Of a DNA stretch of 64,000 nt, positions 1-12,453 are shown piece after piece (position 1 is the first letter of the stretch; each line of letters starts with the position of its first letter). Where the stretch lies: NCBI GenBank assembly GCA_013397115.1, contig VWZW01001321.1:372001-436000 (forward strand), read 5' to 3'. Under the pieces are notes generated by a model, which was given only the letters and a program-made list of their open reading frames with translations, ran no database searches and had not been told where the DNA came from. A program made the translations under genes and the position numbers. Source of the stretch: Edolisoma coerulescens (Eukaryota > Chordata > Aves > Passeriformes > Campephagidae).

Positions 1-3000
1 GCAAAATATCATGTTTGCAATAGTAGACCTAAGAGTTAATCTTAGCAGATGTTTCTTATGAAAGTTTTCTGTTTGCCAATTTCAAACTTTCTTTCTATCA
101 GATACCACTGGAACAACATCTCAGTAACATTTCAGTTTTTGGTTTGTTTGTTTGCTTATTTATTTCCTTCCTCTCCCTTTACTGAAAAAAATGCAGTGAA
201 AGCTGGTTTGCAGGAATATAATTTAAAAGAAATTTTTTTTTTCCTTATCACTTCAGAGGTAATCCAATTCTAATTTTTCATTATTATTTTAAGGTACACT
301 CTAATCAGAAGATCAATTTTTAGAAATTAGTTATTTTATGAGAGAAATTTGCATAAAACTGGTTAGTTTTACTTGTCATTCAGTAAAGGTATGTCAGAAC
401 TGGCATACAAGAGCTACTACTCATTGTCTCACAGGGGTTATGAGAAATATTTTTCTAGCAAATGGCATTCACTGCTAGTGTGAGGATTATGCCAGCAATA
501 GCTTCCCCCCCCCCGGAGAATTCCTCCACCATACCAGTACTGTTAGCACTGGAAGCAGTAACATAGACCAGATGGTTTCTAGTGCTTGACTTAAAACATT
601 GCCAATATGTTGTGTAGATAGGCAGCTCACCACTAGCAAACAATTCTTATTTTATGCCTGTTAAGTAACAGAATTGTGTGTTGGAAGTATATCCATGTTG
701 TAATGATCTAAGCCTGGCTATGCTTCACTACAATGTTTTTCAGTGACGGAATTTAGAGCATTTTAGATACTGATCCAACCTGGTTAGAAAACAGTGAGGT
801 TTTTGATCTTCACTTGGTGCCTGGCCTGTGCATCTGTTGTGTGGTAAATCTCCACAGCCACGCTTATGTCACTCACTTATGTGGGGGATCCTGACTGGTA
901 AGGGAAGAATTTGGGACATACTACAAACTTTGCAATATATAAAACTTATTGCTGATCCTGTAGTGTTCTTAAATTTAGATTAATGAGATTACTGCATGTT
1001 AACTGCAGAAATCCCTTACCATAAGATTAGGTAACTAACTAAAATGTAGGGAAGCATTTGCAGGGCAGGGAGAGTGGCTGGGTTGTCTCTGGGAGGCCCT
1101 AATGAAATCGCCTTCCTACAGCTCCAGCTCTAAGGCACATGGGTTTCCCCTAGTCTTCAGGCATCCCTCACAATAAAGAGGAAATATTTCCGTTTCCAGG
1201 GAGCTGATATGCCTCATATTTCTGTTAGCAGATGTGACATTTGTGGGATTCAGCGATGTGCTACAGTACTGTTTGTTCTATAAACGTTTTGTTTCTAGGG
1301 TTCAACATCAATGACAAAGCATGTTTATGCTTTGCTGTCTTTATGGAAGCTTGAAAATATATTACAAAAGACATGTCACAACCTTTACGAAATACTTAAG
1401 TGTAGCATTATTGCACTAGCAGTGTCCCTGTCCCTGCCTGCACTTGAACTACGTCAAGTGATGATGAGAAGCGCCCAGGGCCTGAGAGGGCTCAGAGTGC
1501 TCTCAGCTGCTCAGTGGCTCCAAGCTGTCCCCCAGAAGGAAGGAGCCTGGCTTTGTGCTGATGGTAGGACTGTGCTGTCAGGAGAAACTTGGTTGCTGAA
1601 AGTCTTTTTAAAAATAAAATCAGTTGTAATTTGTTACTCCTTGGTTTACCATGGAGAAAAGTGTCATCAGAGGGACATTGGAATGGAACACCAGCCGCAC
1701 TCACAATTTGTCCGATACTTTCATTTGCAAAGACATATTGAGGAGCACATATGGACACCTGCAAATCCTAGAGGGACAATGAAAAATGCAGTGAGTCAGA
1801 CTTACTTGTGCTATAGCGACACTTGGAGACTTCAGGCGCTGTTTATTGCCAATTTTATGATACTCACTCCTGTTGTCAATGTGCCAGTGCACAAAGAGGT
1901 ATTTCTCACGGTTGAGTGAGGTACTAAGTTCTGTGAGGAAGAGCAGGACATTGTGGGAAAATATGTGCCATGTCACATACCTAACACTTGGCAAGTCTGA
2001 GGTAATAGTCATGGCTAAGATAACAGCAGCTAACACAGTGGAAGTAGGTTGAGCATGCGAAATATTCATTATGCCCTTCGGTCACTGAACACTCTTGCAA
2101 TTAGACATGCCCACCCTCAGATCAAGTAAGGATTAGAGGAAAGGTGTAGCTGGCACATGTATCAAAAAGGATAAAAACCCCAATCAAAACACAAAAAAAC
2201 CCAGCCCTTAACCTACTGAGTTCAGAGGCACAGGGAAATAAAAATATCAAACTGAAACTCTTCCAAAAAGGACAGGTGTGTGAGTAGTTCCTGCTGAAGG
2301 GAGGTATAATGTTGTTTACATTGCTGCTCTTAAGCAAGACTTCACTTCGGCACCTCCCAGAGCATAAATATTGAGATTTTTAATGAAAGCAGCTGCAGGA
2401 CATTTAATAATAAGGACACTATCTTTGGATCAGAATATATTGACACAAGCTACATTAACCTTGTTAATGCAGTAATGTTCTTTTTCTATTTCTACACTCA
2501 ACAGCAGGTTTTAGTAAGGCAGAAATATTTTAGGCTTTTTTCCTATGTGTAACTCCCTCTACTTTCTGATCTCTTAAAATATAAGCAAATAAGTAGTTGC
2601 TATTGTGGGTCAAAATGTCCAGCTGAATAATTTGGCAAAGCTTGTCTTTAATTAGGTTCCCTATTTCACCAAATCGAGCAAATATGGAGGAATCTTCTCT
2701 AGCAAATAATGGCAACAAAGTGGGTACTATAAAGTACTCAGTAAGGAGTCCAGTCAATTAAGCATAAAAAACTTATTGAGGAGAAACCTCTTAGAAAAGT
2801 GTTGAGAAGCTGGAGTTTTATGCAGTGAATGCTACAGGAGATTGCATTTGTAAATGGACAAATACAGTGAACTTGTAAAAGCAGAAATTAATTTCTGTGC
2901 ATCTTCATCCACTATTTGCAAGGTGTAATATCCAGAATAATAATATGGAAAACAGTTCATACATGAAGCCATTTGGAATAGTTACCAATATTGCAGCTGA

Positions 3001-6000
3001 ATTCTACCAAGTTGCTTACAGAACCTGCTGTCCCGACCAGTCTAAGCCCATCCTCATCCAGGGGAGGCATCCAATGCCTGGAACTGGGGCTGGAGCTGCT
3101 CTAGTGCCTGTGGATGCTTGCTCCTGGCTGGGTCAATGGGACAGGTCCTGGCTGCCGGGTCATGCCTGGCTGCCCCCATGGGGAGCTGCCATAGTCTCAG
3201 ACACCCCCTCTTGTGAAACCCAATGGTGTCAGACTAGTGCTACATTCGTTCTGTAGGAAAGGAACAAACGAGGTAACCCAGCACAAACTATCAGAAATGC
3301 CCAAGAGAGATGAAAACTCGGTGCACTCCCAGCCCCATGCAAGCTAGGCAACCATCTCCATTACTTGTAGCCTAACAGCCATTCCCTATTCATTGGCAAT
3401 AAGGATGCTCCCAATTATCCTCTAGTCCTAAGTATGGAAATATTTTAAATAGAATGCTTGAGAAGGTATGAAACTGGAATTTTATTCAGTTACTTGTATC
3501 AGTTCTTGAGGTAACGAAATGCTTATGCTGACCCTTCTGTATCCCAAACCAGTTGTCAGTGATGAACAGGGAGTGAGTACTCCCTTGCTTGCACACATTA
3601 CTACACAGCTGGCATTAGCAGGGCAGAAGAGGACTTGACTTCATCTAAAGCAGATCACACAGATCTGACAAGAGATTGACAAATGCAAATATTAGGCAAG
3701 AAGGACCAGTGACTGCACCCACCACAGCACGGCCCATTTTTTTAATCTCATATGCATACCTACCGCATGGGAAAGAAACAGACTATATCAGCTAAACTAA
3801 CACTGAAATCAAACAGCAGCTCTTGCTTGCTTATGTGTCCTGAAGGCATGGCATAGGCACTGTTTAATGGTGTAGGTCCCTAGGATACCAGAGGAGCATG
3901 AGCTACATCTCAGTTAAAAAGTGATGCAAAATAATTTCGTTTTTCTTAAAAACATACATGTTAATATAATGTTTAAGCCAAGGGCATGAACTGGATGGAC
4001 CATTTGAACTCAAGGCTTCCAAATTCAATACAACTACTGCCTTTCTTTTTTTGCTGTACTCCTCAGTGGCTTTCTAAAGCTTTCAAATCATTTCAGCCAC
4101 CTTGAAAAAAGGCCTAAAGATCTCAGAGACATGAAACTTCCACACACCTAAGGAAAGCCAGTGTTTGGAGAGTGGAATAAGACTGAGAGGGGTGTCCCTG
4201 TTGAGGAAAAGGCTGGAGCACAAGGGTGTCCACTGGCTAATGGTGATGTGGGTGGCAGCTGGCTGGCCAGCCCAGAAAGAGGCACAGCCAAACACGGTAC
4301 ATCCTGCCCTTCCACAGTTAGTAGTCACAAAGCACAGCATGGAAGCTGAGGGCTTTTTGAGGTGTGGGGAAATTAAATGTTAATGGAAAGGGTAAGCTAT
4401 AAAAAGTTGTTTTGGAAAAATGCAAATTTAAAAGGAAAAAAATGATTCAGCAATTTTCATGGAATCATCACTTGTTGGTATTTAAAACTATCACAGCACA
4501 GGAATAATAAAAAATTCTCGATTTGGTAGTGTAGCACATTATCATGCTAAGTTGCCACGATGCTTTAGTGGGCAAAAAAAAGTATTTTTCGAATGACTGG
4601 AGGATTCAGAGGACCATAATTCACACTGCCTGAAATACAGCTCAATTTCTTTTTGAAAGGAGCCTTTCTCACAAGATTCCTGGCACTTCTTGGGTACAGC
4701 TGGATCAGAAATAAAATACAAATAGCCTCTCTTTGAATTCAGTGTTCCTTCTCTGGCCGCAACATCAATTAGGAAGTCAGCAAGGGTGTGTACGTGTGTG
4801 GGTAGATAAATGAATAAGTAAGATTACTTGAGTTATTCCCATAGATTTAACTACCACCTTTGTGAGGATGACTCTAAAATTCTATTTCCAACCTCTCCCA
4901 CTTTCTTATATAATACCAGACGTGTCATTGGTGTCTTCCTCAATCAAATCTTCTTTATCTTAGTTCTTCCCTAGGCTCCTGCCAGGACACATAAAAGTCA
5001 CACAGGACTTCATAAAAGTCCTGAAACCCATTCCCATAGCCACCAATGTGATTCATCCTGTTACTCGTTTTTATCTTGGCTGTTGCAGGTTCTTTGTTTC
5101 TATTTGCAGTCTGTAAAGCCTGCGCTTGTACAACTAGTCATGTTGGTTATAGGCACTAGCAACATCCCATCCTTTCACTGACAGATGAGAAAGGCACAGA
5201 GTGAAATGAAATGGCCAGTTTATTGTTTTTCACCTTTGAGAATCTAGTCAATTTTATTAACTCTGATTTTCTTACTTAATGCAGCTTAGAGGGTCAGAAC
5301 ATGAACAAGCTTGTTCAGCTTCTTCATATTTTTATAATAGCTGGTCAGTTGTGGGAAACACAAATTTACTTCCCATCTGATGGCAGTGTCCCATGGGGCT
5401 CTGATACCACTTTGAGTGACAGAGGATGGAAGACAGGATTCAGGGGTGCTATGCTTGATAGTATTTATCTATAAGGAACAAATAGATTTTCATTTATTCC
5501 CAACCTCCAGCTATCTAATAAATCTCTTTTTTTCCCTTGCTGGACATCCACAAAGGGAAAGCAAAAAGCATGTTCACTCAGATCCTCCAAACTTAAGTTA
5601 CACATCCTCATATCCAATAGAGAGTCTTGTGTCTGTTTCTTCAGGTGGTATTTGGGAATGGCTTCCAAAAGAGTTACTATGCATAACACAGTATTTCCTG
5701 AAGATGATGATGAAGACCCCATTGTGCTCAACAGTGTTCATATTTCCAATATCTCCAACAAACTTGCCAAATCAGACAGAAACAGAAAGAGCTGAAGGGC
5801 ACTGCTGAGTCAAGTACACCCCATGGCTGGCAGTCCTGGTGAGAGAAACCATGACCATCCAAATCTCTGTTCCTGGCTTTTTCCACTGACTCAATACTAT
5901 TGACAGACACCATGGTTTACAAATCCCCTTAAAAAATCAAGAGAGATAGACGGAAAATGCATTTCAAAACAAGCCCATAATAGCATTTTCTGGGCTCATC

Positions 6001-9000
6001 CGTCTAATTGTTCTGTTACACTTACAGGGGTAAAAGACAAGAAAAAATAATTACTACAGAAACAGACACATCGAAGTATTTGCATTCAGTTCACGATTTT
6101 AGATAGGGCTCAGGAAATAGACCTCAACTGCCAGGCTGTGACTGCATCCATTTTTTCCTGCCTGTTTCCTGCAGGACAGCACAGGGAGTGGGATAGCAAA
6201 CTGCAGAGTGTGCAGACCTTGGACTCAAGCATGGCACTCCCAAGTTAAGCTGCTTGCCTTTTTTATCTGGAAGCGTCCCATTGCTCTGAAAGGGTTATAG
6301 TCCTCTGCAGGCACTGAACCCAAAGACTTGGCTTGGCTGTAGATCAAGCGCGTGAAGAACGTGTGACCTTCTCAACACAGAAAACCTTTGTCGTGAAATG
6401 AACTCAAGTAGCAACACAGAAATTTGTACTGGGAACAACTAGCGCTTCTCTGGTTCTTCCATGAAGGGAAATATAGTTCAGACAGTGTTTCTCACAGGCA
6501 ATTGTTACTTTTTTAACCTAAATTTTCCAGGGCTCTTCCTGAGTCCTCGGGTTAAACAGTTACCACCACATAAAGAGAGGACACGCAACTGTTCTCACAC
6601 ATAGAACCAAGGGAGGAATTAATTGTTTCTTATTATCTGCTTCCAAAGGCAGGCTCTCCCCTCAGTGAATGAGACAAGAAACAGTGTTATAGCATCATAT
6701 TTGAAAGGGTAAGGGCATAAACTTTACTATTTGGATCATCCTCTCTTACCCTTCCAATATGACTGCAAACCTCTGGACGTCATTTTTTCCTCTCTAATGA
6801 GACAGGTTCTGCAAAGGAGAACTGCAGTGCTGTAATAATATTGACCTGGAAAAGGCCTGTATGAAAAGCTTCTGCATGAAATTCTAAAGCCTGTTTACAA
6901 ACATTAATGAAAAGTATTTCACAACTTTCTTGTCAGACAGGTAACTGTTATCATCATCATTTGATGTCTTGCACGAACTGGGACAAAGACTATGTGAATT
7001 GCTCAAAGTGACAGAGCTGAGAACAGCACCCAGCTTCCAGTGCCACAGATTTATAAGCCATGGCAGGTCCCCAATCCATTTAATTTCATGAACAAAACAT
7101 ATTAATGTAAAGATGAGGAGTATAAAAATCAGTTTTAATCTGTGTGGTGACATGGATAACATTGTTTTCAGTAGGAATTGTATGAGAATGCTTCAGAGAA
7201 GCCACAGCTGACACAATGGGGTATGTGTCTTGTGCAGTGCCCTTGTGTAAGTGGGGGCACCGAGACACTGGGCTTCTATTCCTGTGTCCTGTGTTGATCT
7301 TCTGGTGAAAGCCAGTGCTTAGCTGTGCAAGGGTACACTAGCCTAGCTATTGCTTGATCCTTACAATTGCTGGAAATATTAAAAACAAGTCTGTGTCCAG
7401 GCTACTGACAAACTGGCTTGGCTGGCACTGTCCCTTTTCCTAGATATAGGAAAAGATAGCAAGACGTGGTTGGTTCATCCACACCTGAATTTTCTTGCAG
7501 CAGAAGTAGCAGTGGTTCCATTCCCATGTAACAGTAATCATATTTTACTTTGCCTAGAAAGAAATGGGTGAAGTTCCCTCAGATACTAGGCAAGCTGCAT
7601 CACGATGGATTAAAATGACAGCTTGTTCTACAAATCCTTAAGGATTAAGAACACTTATTTCTAAACATTAAATCCCAGCAAAAGGACAGGAGGAGTTTGT
7701 TTTTAGCTTGGAGTAATATCACAGCTGATAGCAGATACACCAAGTAAGAATACAGTGAACAAGTCTAGGAAAATGTATAAAAGCAGAATTAAATTTATTT
7801 CTTATTTAATTTATTTTTACTTTCCTTTGTTCAACAGGTTATTGCATTCCTATATATTTATAGTAAAGAGTAAAAACTAAGTTATACCTTCATTTTGATT
7901 TAAAAAATACTTTATATTTTGTTTTGAGTTTATTAAGAAGTATATTACCGGTGGAAATTTTTTAATATTGCATCTACCTGATATGTATTTTATTGTTATC
8001 AAGTATTTGTAGTTCAAGAAAATATGATATATTAAGAAATCACGCAGCAGGCAGGAGAGAAAAAACAGTGAAACCTAATTGTGGAAACTTCTGGCTATGC
8101 ACGGACAGTCAGTGTGCCTGTAGCAGAGGTCCTCTTCTATGGCTCAGAGATTGCAATGGTCTAGATACACAACACTTACCCACGGTGTTTCATTTGCCTG
8201 AAAGCACTCTGATGTGATAATGAAAGAATTCCAGTATCTCCAGCTGATGAGCTTTCAGGTATGTTGCTGCAGCAGCTTATTCAGTTTCTTAAGATTTTAA
8301 TATTATAACTCCACAGCTTCGGTATGCCCCTGCCTGGCTGTGCTGTGACAGCATCCATAAAACATGGAAGCAGATATTCAGTATTTAGCAGCTACTGTAA
8401 GAATCACCTGTTGGCAGGGAAGGCATTACTTTTGCAAACCATATGTATCCCACAACCTGCTCCGTCACCTTCCTGGGGTTCTCACAGTTGTCCTGCTGTT
8501 TTACATGGGAAAGAGGTGGCAGGAGGTAAATCACTTGGCAACGATTGATTTGCCAGAGCGGTTGTTCTGGGTGTTGAGGAATTGTTGCTCGCACCCTTCG
8601 AGTGTCAACACTGATGTACTTTAATGAGATTCTTGCGCTTTGGCAATTTGCTTCTGAGGTTGAGAGCTTTTCCAAATGATCAAGATTATGTTTAGACTGT
8701 GAGAGAGATGCATTCATGGCACCTCAATGTCTTGGGTGTTTTGGCTGTCCCAACTGTCCATCACTCTATTTTGCCACTCATACCACGGTGGTTATTACTC
8801 CACACACAGTTCAGTTGTAAGTACTCTGAAATAGGCCATTGCAGGAAATTTTACATTCTCACTCCACACAGTCAGACATTCCTCTATCAGATGGCTCCAG
8901 AGGGGTACAGTCCCTCCTTCGCCCGTGTTTGTGCCTGTCCTGTTCAGCTGCTGTTGTGCAGCTGTAGCACTCCTACTGTACACAGATCAACCAGTCCTCT

Positions 9001-9118
9001 TTGCAGAAATAATCCTGCATCATCAAGTTATCTTTGCTAAATTATCTATGCTTTGATGTTTCTTATGGAGACTACTGAAAATCCCTAACACTTATAAAGG
9101 CAAAATAGGGATGCTGTA
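1..9118. other. AT-rich intergenic DNA upstream of CNKSR3
   Basis: No exon, RNA gene or recognised transposon could be supported here. Open frames are short and unlike any family I know. The longest, an ATG-initiated 202-codon frame at 1311-1919 on the + strand, has an unremarkable start context (T at -3) and a composition typical of chance translation. Simple tracts include a C10 run at 505-514. The region 3040-3240 is richer in G+C than its surroundings but shows no gene signal. A lncRNA or an enhancer could be present and would not be visible by eye. Confidence 0.6.
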
Positions 9119-9172
9119 ATACACAATAGCCTCAGTCTGTGATACACAATAGCCTCAGTCTGTGATACACAA
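9119..9172. repeat. 23-bp tandem repeat, about 2.3 copies
   Basis: Two perfect adjacent 23-bp units (9119-9141 and 9142-9164, core ATACACAATAGCCTCAG) are followed by an 8-bp start of a third unit. The perfect identity suggests a recent slippage-type duplication. No function is implied. Confidence 0.9.
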
Positions 9173-11090
9173 CAGGTATGTGTTCCAAATACAGTTGGAA
9201 CCTCTCAGCTGCACAGAAGTACCTTTCTGGCCTTTAAACACAGTTATGGGGCTGGATGTTCTTCCCTCTCTTCCTGTACATCAGCATGTTGACGTTTCAT
9301 CGGTGACATGAATTTTCCGTGTGACTTCTCACTCACTAAAACCTGCCTGCATATAACTGTTTCAACATTATCTACTCTCAGAATCATTATTATGCTTTAA
9401 AATGCTTGCAAACCCATAGACAGATGTTTCCTAACGAACAGTGTGTGCCACGGCTACTTGCATGTGAACAGCAGAAATACGAACTTTTCAAAACAATACA
9501 CATTTTGTGGTCGGGTTTCTCCAGACTAGTTAGTGTCCCCACCAAAAGCAGTTTCCTGGCAGAACATAAGGGTACAGCAGCTGTTTGAGCAAAAAACAAC
9601 CCACCCTGTTGCTGGGGTGGTTTTGTATATCCTCAATTTATTTTTTTTAAACTACCCAAATTCACATTGGGAATTCACAAGCAACATGCAGAAAAGGATC
9701 CTTCATATGCACTAGGCACGGGACATGACTGCATTTTTGGTGTCATTATTTCTGTATGTCAGGCTTCTTGTTTGGGAAGCTGAGTGAAAAATTACCCGTC
9801 TATGAGTCAGGTACATTTATCAGGGGTAAACATGCTTTTCTGAGTCCGTGCTTCCTTAGCAGAGTAAGCCTGACTTTGGAGGACTGCATAAATTCAGGCC
9901 CCATTAAATGAACTAGAAATATTCATCATCTCAGCTTATTCTCTCTATAAAAGCAAAACAACCAGAAGTGGCAATTTCTGTCAAAGAGGTATATTTTTTA
10001 AGAGACAGTTTTTGTTTGGGTGCTTTTAGGAACATAAATATATTATTATTACATAAAAGAACTTTAAAATGAATTTCACCCATCATTAATTATGTTCCTT
10101 GCCCAGGTGTTTGTTTTAGTGCTTGTATTTATCCCAAAAGGTTAACAAGGTCATGTACTACATGGGACGCTTCACTGACCACCAGTCTTCTATTATTAAT
10201 TGATTTTCTTTTCTTATGGTAAGCAGGAGAAGACATGCACCATGTTGGTACAATGATGTTCTAAAATGCTGGCTGAAGGCATTCCCTTACATATACCAGA
10301 ATTTTATGTATTTCTTTCGTTCTGCTTAGAATAGAGAGGCTTTGGAATTTAATTTTTTCATAAGAAGTGAAAGACATGTATTTGTTTGTCTTCTGTATTC
10401 TAGGAAAACAGATTTAAAAAAATAATCGTTATGCTTCCAAGTATATTTAATATGTATGCACTTGGATGCATATTATTCACTTTTATATTTTGTTTTATTA
10501 CTTGCTTTCCAGAACAAAGAAACTCACGAAAATCCAAGCCAAAGAAATAGCATGTGAGTGTGCATCTGCATACAATAATTTATATACTAACGACATTACA
10601 TAGTAACATGAACCATCTAGCCAGCAATGCTCTCCTGCTTCATTACCCTGTGCACAGAAAAATTGAGCTTTATGCTAGAGATCTTGTTGTATTCACTGCC
10701 ATCTGAATCTTATGCCTCTTTCATTGTTCTGCTCATCTCAATTCAAAATGCAGTTCTGATTTTGATCTCAGAGCACTATAAATCCAAAATAAGTCTAACA
10801 GCTTCAAAGCAGTTTATTTCTGCTTTACATAGTTATAACTAAGATAAAAATCTGACCCATAGGCACATTCATTTTATAGCAAGTTAAAACATGTGCCCTT
10901 ACTGTTGGCAAATCCTCAAGATTAACAGACAACTATGTGCTGCTAGAATAGCAGCTAGGGAGCTGCTTTTCTTTTTTTTTTTTTTTTGCATCTAGTGCTA
11001 TTTTTGGTTCCTTCCCCTTTGACACACATTCCTGGTAACAATTAGAAACAGCTCTTCTTAGTACAAAATTAAAGCTGATAGCTGGACACT

Positions 11091-11133
11091 TTATGTATCA
11101 AATACATTTTCTGTATTATGTATCAAATACATT
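11091..11133. repeat. Short direct repeat (18 bp, two copies)
   Basis: The 18-bp sequence TTATGTATCAAATACATT occurs at 11091-11108 and again at 11116-11133, a 25-bp period. Both copies are identical. It looks like a local duplication with a 7-bp spacer. Confidence 0.85.
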
Positions 11134-12405
11134 AGATGCTGATTGTCATATGTGGAATAGAAATGGGAGGTCAGATTGTCCTTTTACTTAGAGTGGTGTA
11201 AACAAGCAGAGTGAAAGATGGATAGAAAAATTATTCTGGGGATCTATTGATGTTTGGTGCTTGGCTGTCAAAAGAAGAAAGTGATGCAGAAACAAGGATT
11301 GCTTGTGCCTTTGTTGGCTCTGAATGATCCGTATCCCAGCCTGTGGAAAGTCTTCTTGGAAGGAAAAGCAATGCACAATGTCATTCGCAACCTCCCCCTC
11401 TTGAAGGAACCAGGGCTGGCACTGCAGGACATTACACTAGTGGGGTTTGCCTTGACTGGCTGTAGAGGGCTGCTCCCATTGTCATACTGCAGTAACAGCT
11501 CCTGTCTCCCCTTGGACACAGCTCTTGTCCTTGCAGGTCGAGATGGACTCAGTATCTGCTCTGTCTGTGGACAGACTCTGTACCGGAGGTGTAAAGGAGA
11601 AGTGTGTGACCTTGTCCATCACAAATTCCCACAGCCTTAATTCCCAAGTGCTCTTGCTGACATAAACTACTGAATGTCCCTGCATCTAACTGATGTCCTC
11701 CAGGAAAGTATTCCAATATTTTTGGAGTGAGTCTTGGGGCCTCAGGGCTCTTCTTTTTTCATATGACCTGGGCTGGCCCATGATATTTCCCAGGATGGTT
11801 TTAGGCTTACTCCCCAGATTTCAATTCCAGGTGCTGCAACAGAATGTTCTTGGTGGAAAGTCCCTGGGATGCTAACTCATTTCCTCTTTTTCACCGCTGG
11901 GGTCCAAATTTTCTGATTTCCGGTGTGCACAGCCAGAAATACTTACTTAATTTAGCATTCCTTATGTCACCATTCCTGGCAAAATTCCAGGAATTTATTA
12001 TATCGGTGGGTGGGGTGAGCAGATGGTGGCGCAGGTCGGGGCTTTTACCACTTTTCTTCACCTGTGCACTTTGCCTACACTTGGCAATATGATAATGGGG
12101 GCAAATAGCTGTGAATAGTGGTGAAGGGGATCAGCTTCTAAGAAGAGCTCCATTATGGTGAAAGAGTGTTAAACTCGCAGCCTACAGTCGCCTGTAGGGA
12201 CTCCGGGCAGCCTATTACCCCAGCGGTCACTGCAAGGTGGTTAAAGTATCAAATCCCTGCTCAAGAAAGGTTTCCCTTCAAGTGTAGTATGAAGGCTTTA
12301 AATTTAAGTCAGTGGGACTTAAGCACACACTTATTTCCTGAAGCAAGACTTTGCTAAGTTTCATTCCTTCTAGCTAAACCATAGCATTGCTGTCTAGTCT
12401 TCAGA

Positions 12406-12453
12406 GAGAATATGCAACCAGTTTTCACTGAGAATATGCAACCAGTTTTCACT
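12406..12453. repeat. 24-bp perfect tandem duplication
   Basis: A 24-bp unit starting GAGAATATGCAACCAG is present twice head to tail (12406-12429, 12430-12453) without mismatch, followed by a further GAGA that begins a third unit. The period is a multiple of three, but no coding frame here is credible. Confidence 0.9.
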
